A DNA stretch of 5,824 nt from the NCBI GenBank assembly GCA_002364555.1, contig DEYM01000133.1, forward strand, positions 9,261-15,084, written 5' to 3'. Position numbers and translations under genes: made by a program. This DNA is from Phycisphaerales bacterium UBA3158 (lineage in GTDB: Bacteria; Planctomycetota; Phycisphaerae; Phycisphaerales; SM1A02). Below, piece by piece: positions 1-5,824 of the stretch (its first letter is position 1; each line of letters opens with the position of its first letter). The notes under the pieces are model-generated. The model was not told the origin of the DNA. It searched no databases and saw nothing but the letters and a program-made list of their open reading frames with translations.

Positions 1-695
1 CGCAATGCCGATGCCGGCTCATGATCGCGGACATTGGAATCAAGGGCACTCCAGTCCGCATCCGGAATGTATGGAAGATTGGCACAGATGACATCGAAGG
101 GTGAATCATCACGCAGTGGATCAAGAAGCGAACCGCTGCGAAACTCGATTCGGTCGGCAACCCCGTGTTCATCGGCATTGAAGCGAGCGAGCTCAAGAGC
201 CCCACCGACGATGTCCGTTGCCACGAGAGTGGACGTCGGGATCTGTCTGGCGAGGGTGATGGCGATGCAGCCCGAACCGGTTCCGACATCGGCGATCCGC
301 AGATCGGGCTGCCCCTCCGGGATGCCGGCTGTTCCTCGATGCCAATCAAGGACGATCTGAACCAGGGATTCCGTGGCAGTCCTGGGAATCAGCGTCGAGG
401 CGTCGACCTTGAAGGACCGGCCGAAGAAATCGGCCCTCCCAACCAGATGCTGAACTGGTTCGTGGGATGCGGCTCTGGAAACCAATCCTCGAAGCCGATC
501 TCGTTCGGATGCCGTTGCGGGTCTTTCTGGATCGGTATACAGATCGATATCGGTCCCCCCGACCACATGAACCAAAAGCATTCTGGCCACCAGGGTCGGG
601 TTATGTACCTGCTGCCGCTCGAGATGGCGAGTAATCCACTCGAGAAGGCGACGTGTCGTCCAGGCATCATCACTGATTGGCTTCACTTCATGCAC
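1..695 (-). CDS. prmC: Peptide chain release factor N5-glutamine methyltransferase (PrmC/HemK), C-terminus cut off by the window edge
   Basis: The minus-strand frame reads without a stop from position 695 to the window edge (231 codons; the family is usually about 280-300 aa). The family transfers a methyl group from S-adenosylmethionine to the Gln of the GGQ motif in release factors RF1/RF2, in the cytoplasm. Seen in the sequence: a helical N-terminal domain beginning WTTRRLLEW; the segment HEPVQHLVGRADFFGRSFKV followed by LIPRTATE, as in PrmC; SAM motif I DVGTGSG at residues 136-142; and the signature tetrapeptide as NLPY at 206-209 instead of the usual NPPY. It then continues into HEPASAL, matching the family's EP..AL segment. 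No in-frame ATG lies near the N-terminus. GTG at 695 or GTG at 686 are the best starts, with only a weak GGGA upstream; 695 is chosen as the longer option. The gene is divergent from the glycosyltransferase. The family call is secure; the start is not. Confidence 0.93.
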   Translation of the reverse strand, partial: MHEVKPISDDAWTTRRLLEWITRHLERQQVHNPTLVARMLLVHVVGGTDIDLYTDPERPATASERDRLRGLVSRAASHEPVQHLVGRADFFGRSFKVDASTLIPRTATESLVQIVLDWHRGTAGIPEGQPDLRIADVGTGSGCIAITLARQIPTSTLVATDIVGGALELARFNADEHGVADRIEFRSGSLLDPLRDDSPFDVICANLPYIPDADWSALDSNVRDHEPASAL

Positions 696-701
696 GTTCC
701 C

Positions 702-707
702 ATTGTA
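702..707 (-). promoter_or_regulatory. Possible -10 hexamer for prmC
   Basis: On the minus strand these bases read TACAAT, four of six matches to the sigma-70 consensus TATAAT, including the key first, second and last bases. No good -35 hexamer lies 16-18 bp upstream, so support is weak. If used, transcription would begin close to the GTG at 695, giving an almost leaderless message. Confidence 0.2.
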
Positions 708-726
708 CTGTTCAATGATGAACAGT
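707..726. repeat. Perfect 8-bp-arm palindrome, candidate operator
   Basis: The bases read ACTGTTCA-ATGA-TGAACAGT, two perfect 8-bp arms around a 4-nt spacer, in the gap between two divergent genes. The element touches the possible prmC -10 box on its left. On its right it covers the possible -35 box of the plus-strand promoter. A dimeric helix-turn-helix repressor is the natural kind of binder, but no regulator is encoded in the window. The spacing CTGT-N10-ACAG differs from the E. coli LexA box (CTGT-N8-ACAG). A hairpin in RNA is the other possibility, although there is no U-run to make it a terminator. Confidence 0.5.
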
Positions 727-746
727 CTTGGATGCGCCGATACAAT
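719..746 (+). promoter_or_regulatory. Candidate sigma-70-like promoter for the glycosyltransferase gene
   Basis: TGAACA (719-724, four of six matches to TTGACA) and TACAAT (741-746) are separated by 16 bp. Transcription would start near 753, leaving about 40 nt of leader before the ATG at 792. The right arm of the palindrome covers the -35 box, so a protein bound there would be expected to repress. This is inferred from consensus matching only. Confidence 0.35.
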
Positions 747-778
747 GAATCTGTCTGATGACGTCCTCTGTCGAACCT

Positions 779-782
779 GGAG
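779..782 (+). promoter_or_regulatory. Ribosome-binding site deciding the glycosyltransferase start
   Basis: GGAG lies 9 nt before the ATG at 792 but only 3 nt before the ATG at 786. The shorter spacing is too tight for normal initiation, so the ATG at 792 is preferred, giving a protein that begins MRVLMLGWEFPP. Confidence 0.5.
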
Positions 783-791
783 ATCATGTTC

Positions 792-2306
792 ATGCGTGTC
801 TTGATGCTTGGATGGGAGTTCCCTCCGTTCATCACGGGTGGGCTGGGAACAGCCTGCTACGGCCTCACGCGTGCACTGGACGATCAGGGAGTCGAGGTCC
901 TGTTCGTCCTCCCCGGAAGGACGGATCCCGAAGCGGTCAGTCATCTACGGCTGGTCAGCCCGGATATGCAGACCTCCAAGCCCGAAAACACTCCGGTTTC
1001 CGATCCCCCTGTCGTGGAGGAGATCGTCGAGAACAGCCCTCGACCCGAGCCTGCGGAAGATGTCCTTCTTCCCGATCAACATCAGGAGGGCGAGTGGAGA
1101 GCATTCCAGAACACGCGATTTGTCCGAATTCCCACGCCATTGACCAATCCATATCAGCGGTCGGCCGAGGATCAGGTGGTCGGGCTCCAGGGCATGGAGT
1201 ATCTCCAGGAACCCGGCACGGTGATTCCCGGAAAACGAATCCCGGGGATCCCCGTCGAACCTGAAGCCACGGTTCAAAAGCGCATCGTCGATGGAAATCT
1301 GGAATTGTCCGATCTCGAACTCGAGGAATCAGATCCCCCTCCCGCCTCCTCGGGCGAAGGCGACTACGGGGGCAATCTGATGGATCAGGTCGAAGCCTAT
1401 GCTCGATTCGCGACCAAGGCCGCCGAGAAGGAGAACTTCGATGTCATACATGCGCATGACTGGATGACTTTCCCAGCTGGTCTCATGCTCGCCAGACGAA
1501 CAGGCAGACCCCTGGTCGTTCATGTCCATTCGACTGAATTCGATCGGTCCGGTGAGAACGTCAATCAGCAGGTCTATGACATCGAGAGACGAGGCATGCA
1601 AGGGGCGATCAAGGTGATCACCGTGAGCCGGCTCACCAAGAACATCGTGACGAATCGCTATGGAGTCGCTCCGAACAAGGTCTCCGTCGTCTACAACGGC
1701 ATCAACCTCGATCCGGTGGCCAGTGGAATGATGCCGATCGGAAGGCGGGAGAAGATCGTGCTCTACATGGGTAGGATCACGTTCCAGAAGGGTCCTGAAT
1801 ACTTCATTCGATCGGCGGCCAGAGTCCTCCAGGTCATGAAGAACGTACGTTTCGTGATCGCCGGTTCCGGCGACATGTATAAACGCTGCATTGAACTGGC
1901 AGCCGAGCTGGGGATCGGACACAAGATCCTCTTCACGGGCTTTCTTCGAGGTAAGGACATCGATCGTGTGTTCTCGATGGCCAATCTCTATGTCATGCCC
2001 TCGGTTTCGGAACCATTCGGCATTGCACCCCTGGAAGCGCTCAGCCATGATGTCCCGGCACTGATCTCCAAATCCTCGGGTGTCAGCGAGGTCCTCACGC
2101 ACGCCCTGAAAGTCGACTTCTGGGACACGGAGGCGATGGCCGACAAGATCGTGGCCGTCCTGAAGCATCCCCCCTTGAGCCAGACTCTTCGACGTCATGC
2201 CGCCATAGAGGTCCGCCAATTGACCTGGCAGGGGGCCGCGGCCAATTGCCGACGCGTCTACGAGGAAGCCATTGAATCCCTCGGGATGCCGATACCAGCC
2301 TCCTGA
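792..2306 (+). CDS. GT-B fold glycosyltransferase, family 4-like, related to starch/glycogen synthases
   Basis: The protein is 504 aa from ATG 792; an alternative ATG at 786 adds two residues. Numbering here is from 786. The N-terminal Rossmann domain opens with MRVLMLGWEFPP and a glycine loop, TGGLGT (17-22), as in GlgA-type enzymes. It resumes with DVIHAHDW (219-226) and a conserved stretch around STEFDRSGENVN. The C-terminal nucleotide-sugar domain has MGRITFQKG (R330 and K335, typical diphosphate contacts) and the retaining EX7E motif in EPFGIAPLE (E409, E417). No signal peptide or membrane segment is seen, so it is probably cytoplasmic. Residues about 60-200 are a long Pro/Glu-rich insertion interrupted by one conserved-looking segment, FVRIPTPLTNPY (112-123). 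Known family members transfer sugar from ADP-, UDP- or GDP-sugars; the donor and acceptor cannot be read here. A glycogen or alpha-glucan role is possible but unproven, since no other glycogen gene is in the window. Confidence 0.9.
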   Translation: MRVLMLGWEFPPFITGGLGTACYGLTRALDDQGVEVLFVLPGRTDPEAVSHLRLVSPDMQTSKPENTPVSDPPVVEEIVENSPRPEPAEDVLLPDQHQEGEWRAFQNTRFVRIPTPLTNPYQRSAEDQVVGLQGMEYLQEPGTVIPGKRIPGIPVEPEATVQKRIVDGNLELSDLELEESDPPPASSGEGDYGGNLMDQVEAYARFATKAAEKENFDVIHAHDWMTFPAGLMLARRTGRPLVVHVHSTEFDRSGENVNQQVYDIERRGMQGAIKVITVSRLTKNIVTNRYGVAPNKVSVVYNGINLDPVASGMMPIGRREKIVLYMGRITFQKGPEYFIRSAARVLQVMKNVRFVIAGSGDMYKRCIELAAELGIGHKILFTGFLRGKDIDRVFSMANLYVMPSVSEPFGIAPLEALSHDVPALISKSSGVSEVLTHALKVDFWDTEAMADKIVAVLKHPPLSQTLRRHAAIEVRQLTWQGAAANCRRVYEEAIESLGMPIPAS

Positions 2307-2332
2307 TCCATCGAAAGATCGCCTTGGACGGG

Positions 2333-2338
2333 TATACT
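2333..2338 (+). promoter_or_regulatory. Possible -10 hexamer for putA
   Basis: TATACT matches five of six bases of TATAAT and lies 48 nt before the putA start, in the gap after the glycosyltransferase stop. The bases 16-18 bp upstream (around 2309-2316) do not resemble a -35 box. It would give putA its own promoter, but read-through from the glycosyltransferase gene is equally possible, as no terminator is visible between them. Confidence 0.3.
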
Positions 2339-2358
2339 CAGACACTCTCCAGTGATCG

Positions 2359-2366
2359 CCCCCCCC
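2359..2366 (+). repeat. Run of eight C in the putA leader
   Basis: Eight consecutive C bases lie between the possible -10 box and the ribosome-binding site of putA. Homopolymer runs of this length can vary by slippage. Here a change would alter leader length or spacing and not the reading frame. Confidence 0.6.
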
Positions 2367-2370
2367 ATTC

Positions 2371-2375
2371 GAGGA
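2371..2375 (+). promoter_or_regulatory. putA ribosome-binding site
   Basis: GAGGA ends 10 nt before the ATG at 2386, an acceptable though slightly long spacing. A second purine stretch, AGGA at 2380-2383, is too close (2 nt) to work by itself. This supports the ATG at 2386 as the start. Confidence 0.5.
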
Positions 2376-2385
2376 CATCAGGACC

Positions 2386-5382
2386 ATGTCGATCTTCAAG
2401 CGTAAAAAACGCGCCTCTGCCGAGGTCGCTTCTTCTACCCATCATGGACAGGGCTATCACGATGAGTCCCTCGAGCAGCGCATCCTCGAGATAGGCGCCG
2501 GACTGCTGGCCGATGCCCAGCAGGAACGCAGCGGCGTTCTCTCATCTGCTTTCTGGTCGGACAAACTGATGAACTGGGCCATGAAGGACGAGGGGTTCAA
2601 GGTTCAGCTCTTCCGATTCATCGATACCTTTCCAACGCTCAAGACACCTGCACAGGTGCATTCACATCTGATGGATTATCTCGAGCAGCCGGGAGTCACC
2701 CTGCCTTCTGGCATGGGGATGGGTCTCAAGGCTGGCGGCATCATGAAGAAGACGCTGACCAAGACCATCAGCTCCCAGATCGAATCGATGGCCGGCCGTT
2801 TCATCGCCGGCACCGATGCCGAATCGGCACTCCCCCAGATCAAAGCGCTCTGGAATCAGAACATGGCCTTCTCGGTGGATCTGCTGGGCGAAGCATGTGT
2901 CAGTGACGAGGAAGCCGCTGCCTATCAGGCCCGCTACATGGATCTGGTAGAACATCTCCCCGAGCAGGTGGCCGCGTGGCCGGCGAATGCCGTCCTCGAC
3001 CAGGATCATCTTGGCCCGATTCCCCGCACCAATGTCTCCATCAAGATCAGCTCTCTCTACGCGAGAACGGATCCGATCGATCTCAAGGGTTCACTCGACG
3101 GTCTCGTGGAATCACTCGCCCCGATTCTCGTCTCCGCTGGTCGCAACAACGTTCTGGTCAACTTCGACATGGAACACGAGGCGCTGAAGGATCTGACACT
3201 CGAGCTCTTCATGCGTTGCTGCGAGGAATTCGATTTCACCGCAGGGCTCGCCATGCAGGCCTATCTCCGCTCGGGAGACGATGATGCCAGACGAATCATC
3301 GAATGGTCCAGAAAAGCCGGCAAGCAGGTCACGGTCAGACTGGTGAAGGGCGCCTACTGGGATGAAGAGACCATACGCGCCGAGATGGAGGGCTGGCCGA
3401 TACCGGTCTGGAGTCGCAAGTCCGATACCGATGCCTGCTTCGAGCGAATGGCGGATCAGTTCCTCCGTCAGGTACCACGGTCGGCTGATGAAGGTGGCGT
3501 GAAACTGGCCGTTGGCTCCCACAATCTGCGGTCGATTGCCTGCTGCCTGGCGATCGCCGAACGTGAATCCCTGCCGACGGAGGCGATCGAGTTCCAGATG
3601 CTCCATGGCATGGCCGATGGCATGAAGGCCGTCATGACCAGACGTGGACACAGACTTCGGGAGTATGTCCCGGTCGGGGAGATGATTCCCGGCATGGCCT
3701 ATCTCGTCAGACGCCTGCTCGAGAACACCTCGAACGAATCGTGGCTGCGAGGCAGTCATGACGATGAATTGTCCGCGGATGTCCTCATGGAATCACCGCA
3801 CAAATCATTCGATGAGGATCCCGGCGTCGATCGGATCGCCAATCAGGCCGATCGTCATGCGCTTTCCAGCACCCATTCGGACATCGCGGGAGGGAAGCCG
3901 TTCTTCACCGAACCACTCCGTGATTTCTCCCATGCGGCCATACGCGATCAGTTCGACGAGGCCATCCAATCCTCGAAGGTCCCACAGGTCGCCAACGACG
4001 GCTCGATCGAGGATGCCGACAAGGCGATGGAACAGGCGGTCAAGGCCTTCCCGGACTGGCGAGCGCAGGATCCGGCACGCCGATCGATGATGCTCATGGA
4101 GGCCGCCTCCAGAATGCGACTGCGTCGAGACGAGCTGTCCGGCATCATCATTCGAGAATCCGGCAAGGTCTGGAGAGAAGCGGATGCGGACGTCTGCGAG
4201 GCGATCGACTTCTGCGAATACTACGCACGCGAAGCGATGACTCTCTTCGAACACAATCGGCTTGGAAGCTTCGTGGGCGAGCATGACTCGGAGTTCCATG
4301 AACCAAGGGGTGTCGCGGTCGTCATCAGTCCATGGAATTTCCCGTTGGCAATCGCCTGCGGCATGACCGTCGCGGCGCTCGTGACAGGCAACACGGTCAT
4401 CCTCAAGCCGGCCGAACAGACTCCGGGCATCGCCAAGGTGCTCGTCGATATCCTGCATCAGGCCGGCATTCCCAAGCAGGTTCTGCAATTCCTCCCCGGA
4501 CAGGGTGAACTGGTCGGCGCCCATCTCGTGCGTGACCCCCGGACTTCCATGATCGCCTTCACCGGCTCCAAGGCGGTCGGTCTCGACATCGTCTCGGCAG
4601 CTGGCACGACGCCGCAGTCCCAGCCGTTCGTCAAGCAGGTCGTCTGTGAAATGGGTGGCAAGAACGCGATCATCATCGATGCCTCCGCGGATCTCGATGA
4701 AGCCGTCCTGGCTGTTCGACAGAGCGCCTTTGGTTTTCAGGGCCAGAAATGCTCGGCCTGCAGTCGTGTCATCGTCGTGGAATCGGCCGCCGAGACCTTC
4801 GCTCATCGGCTCGAGGAATCGATTCGTTCACTGACCATCGGCGACCCGCTCGAACCGGGGACCGACATCGGCCCCGTGATCGATCAGGAATCCGCCGACA
4901 AGATCAGGTCCTACATCGAGATCGGCAAGCAGGAGGGTAAACTTGCGGTGGGCCTCACCGTTCCCGAGGGTCTGGAAGCGAAGGTCGGAAAATCCTTCAT
5001 TGCCCCCCACTTCTTCACCGGCATCAAGCCCACCGATCGACTCGCTCGCGAGGAGATCTTCGGTCCGGTTCTGGCGATGATCGTCGTCAAGGATCTCGAG
5101 GAGGCGCTCGAAGTCGCCAACAGCACGGAATACAAGCTCACCGGCGGAATCTTCAGTCGCATGCCTTCCCACATCGAGCGAGCCAGACATGACTACCGGG
5201 TGGGCAACCTGTACATCAACAGGAACTGCACCGGCGCATTGGTCGGAAGACAGCCGTTCGGCGGCTTTGGCATGTCGGGCATCGGCTCGAAGGCCGGTGG
5301 GCGTGCGTATCTGGAGCAGTTCGTGGTTCCACGCGTCGTCTGCGAGAACACGATGCGTCGAGGCTTCGCGCCGGGACTCTGA
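2386..5382 (+). CDS. putA: Bifunctional proline dehydrogenase / L-glutamate gamma-semialdehyde (P5C) dehydrogenase PutA, short form
   Basis: The complete 998-aa protein oxidises proline to glutamate in two steps, first FAD-dependent and then NAD-dependent. The N-terminal part (about 1-120) is helical with a basic start. The proline dehydrogenase barrel (about 120-460) shows KISSLY (K220), NFDMEHE (259-265), LVKGAYW (319-325) and YVPVGEMIPGMAYLVRRLLEN (from Y427, with Y439, R442 and R443 matching the E. coli PutA proline-binding Y552/R555/R556). After a linker containing FTEPLRDFS, the aldehyde dehydrogenase half (about 570-985) has SPWNFP (648-653), LKPAE (K674), FTGS (725-728), EMGGKN (general base E755), GQKCSA (catalytic C789) and EIFGPV (890-895). 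All catalytic residues are present. The length matches type A PutAs of about 1000 aa. There is no ribbon-helix-helix DNA-binding domain as in the 1320-aa E. coli protein, so autoregulation by PutA is not expected. Such enzymes usually act at the inner face of the membrane, passing electrons to quinone. It follows the glycosyltransferase by 79 bp and converges on comM. Confidence 0.97.
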   Translation: MSIFKRKKRASAEVASSTHHGQGYHDESLEQRILEIGAGLLADAQQERSGVLSSAFWSDKLMNWAMKDEGFKVQLFRFIDTFPTLKTPAQVHSHLMDYLEQPGVTLPSGMGMGLKAGGIMKKTLTKTISSQIESMAGRFIAGTDAESALPQIKALWNQNMAFSVDLLGEACVSDEEAAAYQARYMDLVEHLPEQVAAWPANAVLDQDHLGPIPRTNVSIKISSLYARTDPIDLKGSLDGLVESLAPILVSAGRNNVLVNFDMEHEALKDLTLELFMRCCEEFDFTAGLAMQAYLRSGDDDARRIIEWSRKAGKQVTVRLVKGAYWDEETIRAEMEGWPIPVWSRKSDTDACFERMADQFLRQVPRSADEGGVKLAVGSHNLRSIACCLAIAERESLPTEAIEFQMLHGMADGMKAVMTRRGHRLREYVPVGEMIPGMAYLVRRLLENTSNESWLRGSHDDELSADVLMESPHKSFDEDPGVDRIANQADRHALSSTHSDIAGGKPFFTEPLRDFSHAAIRDQFDEAIQSSKVPQVANDGSIEDADKAMEQAVKAFPDWRAQDPARRSMMLMEAASRMRLRRDELSGIIIRESGKVWREADADVCEAIDFCEYYAREAMTLFEHNRLGSFVGEHDSEFHEPRGVAVVISPWNFPLAIACGMTVAALVTGNTVILKPAEQTPGIAKVLVDILHQAGIPKQVLQFLPGQGELVGAHLVRDPRTSMIAFTGSKAVGLDIVSAAGTTPQSQPFVKQVVCEMGGKNAIIIDASADLDEAVLAVRQSAFGFQGQKCSACSRVIVVESAAETFAHRLEESIRSLTIGDPLEPGTDIGPVIDQESADKIRSYIEIGKQEGKLAVGLTVPEGLEAKVGKSFIAPHFFTGIKPTDRLAREEIFGPVLAMIVVKDLEEALEVANSTEYKLTGGIFSRMPSHIERARHDYRVGNLYINRNCTGALVGRQPFGGFGMSGIGSKAGGRAYLEQFVVPRVVCENTMRRGFAPGL

Positions 5383-5398
5383 TTCCATGCCGGATCAG
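5379..5398. other. Hairpin spanning the stop codons of convergent putA and comM
   Basis: CTGATTC (5379-5385) pairs with GGATCAG (5392-5398) across a 6-nt loop, giving seven pairs with one G-T wobble. The putA stop (5380-5382) and the comM stop (5395-5397, minus strand) lie in opposite arms. No T-run follows on either strand, so it is not a standard intrinsic terminator. It is the only structure I see that could separate the two convergent transcripts. Confidence 0.35.
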
Positions 5399-5824
5399 CG
5401 TTCGATCGCTCGATACCCAATGGCCTCGATGGCATCCGGAAGTTCGACCCGTTCGTGTCCGTCGATGTCGGCTATTGTTCGAGCGACTCTTCTGAGACGG
5501 TTCCATGCTCGGGCACTCATTCCGAGTTCCTGGATGGACTCCTCGAGAAAATCCAGCGCCTCGGTCTTGAATCCGGCGATCGAATCAAGCGAGCCGCCAT
5601 CGAGCATGCCATTGAGCCTGTCACCCTGGCGTTCCCTCATCCGCACACGTGCGGACTTCACCATCAGGGCAAGGTCATCCGTCGACAAGCCCGGATTGGC
5701 ACGACGCAGATGTCCGATGGACACCTTTGGAACCTCGACGTGCAGGTCTATTCGATCAAGCAGCGGCGCCGAGAGTCTTCTCAGGGCATCATCCCTGCTG
5801 CGGCCGTTCGATCGGCCATCTCTG
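5395..5824 (-). CDS. comM: ComM/YifB family Mg-chelatase-like AAA+ protein, C-terminal part only
   Basis: This is the last 142 codons of a minus-strand gene whose N-terminus lies beyond position 5824; the family is usually about 500 aa. The visible part has LSAPLLDRIDLHVEVP, the family's C-terminal AAA+ segment, where GPLLDRIDIHVEVP is typical. A helical Mg_chelatase_C domain follows with LGMSARAWNRLRRVARTIADID and the ending DAIEAIGYRAIER, close to the end of E. coli YifB (SYRAIDR). ComM is known as a hexameric helicase that promotes branch migration during natural transformation in Vibrio and Haemophilus; YifB homologues are widespread and often of unclear role. The Walker motifs are outside the window, so integrity cannot be judged. 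The gene converges on putA with 12 bp between the stop codons. Confidence 0.92.
   Translation of the reverse strand, partial: RDGRSNGRSRDDALRRLSAPLLDRIDLHVEVPKVSIGHLRRANPGLSTDDLALMVKSARVRMRERQGDRLNGMLDGGSLDSIAGFKTEALDFLEESIQELGMSARAWNRLRRVARTIADIDGHERVELPDAIEAIGYRAIER

Noticed and set aside
707..726. Reading the palindrome as a LexA/SOS box
   Set aside because: CTGT and ACAG are 10 bp apart, not the 8 bp of the E. coli box. The element also does not fit the GAAC-N4-GTTC form of Gram-positive bacteria. Neither neighbour is a typical SOS gene.
165..758. A 197-codon open frame on the plus strand opposite prmC
   Set aside because: The minus-strand frame carries the PrmC motifs DVGTGSG and NLPY over the same bases; the plus frame has no recognisable domain.
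1..1980. Apparent excess of the palindrome GATC, which could hint at Dam-type methylation
   Set aside because: By eye GATC occurs roughly 35 times in this part, several times the random expectation. TCGA is enriched almost as strongly, so codon preference for GAT/ATC/CGA combinations explains it better than a methylation signal.
2304..2330. Possible terminator hairpin after the glycosyltransferase
   Set aside because: Only 3-4 bp of pairing around GATC and ATC/GAT repeats can be made, with no following T-run.
1329..2399. A 356-codon open frame on the minus strand opposite the glycosyltransferase
   Set aside because: The plus strand has unmistakable GT-B motifs throughout. The minus translation shows no recognisable family motif and is rich in Asp, His and Arg, as expected from the complement of this codon usage.
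3805..4806. A 333-codon open frame on the minus strand opposite putA
   Set aside because: It lies opposite the linker and aldehyde dehydrogenase part of PutA, whose motifs are intact. The antisense translation looks like a composition shadow.

Overview
The window is an ordinary, gene-dense stretch of a moderately GC-rich bacterial chromosome. It carries four protein-coding genes, two of them cut by the window edges. I see no mobile element, CRISPR array, tRNA, rRNA or phage gene. The glycosyltransferase N-terminus, the 'TTRRLLEW' start of the PrmC homologue and the codon style remind me of Planctomycetes, perhaps Phycisphaerae. That is an impression from recall, not a demonstrated placement.

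Layout from left to right. (1) Positions 1-695, minus strand: most of a PrmC/HemK-type release-factor glutamine methyltransferase. Its C-terminal end lies outside the window, and its reading frame has no ATG near the start. (2) Positions 696-791: a short divergent intergenic region. It holds a perfect 8-bp-arm palindrome (707-726) and hexamers resembling -10 boxes facing both ways. (3) Positions 792-2306, plus strand: a GT-B fold, family-4-like glycosyltransferase related to starch/glycogen synthases. A long Pro/Glu-rich stretch is inserted in its N-terminal domain. (4) Positions 2307-2385: a 79-bp gap with a possible -10 box, a run of eight C and a purine-rich ribosome-binding site. (5) Positions 2386-5382, plus strand: a complete short-form bifunctional PutA of 998 aa, with proline dehydrogenase followed by P5C dehydrogenase. 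It converts proline to glutamate. (6) Positions 5395-5824, minus strand: the C-terminal part of a ComM/YifB-type Mg-chelatase-like AAA+ protein. It converges on putA with only 12 bp between the two stop codons, and a small hairpin contains both stops.

The genes do not form an evident pathway. Translation termination, polysaccharide or glycoside synthesis, proline catabolism and DNA uptake/recombination are represented by one gene each. The glycosyltransferase and putA are co-directional and could share a transcript, but the gap between them could also hold a separate putA promoter. I found no convincing undescribed system. The points most worth a second look are the palindrome in the divergent promoter region, the NLPY variant of the PrmC signature motif, the glycosyltransferase insertion and the stop-codon hairpin between the convergent genes.
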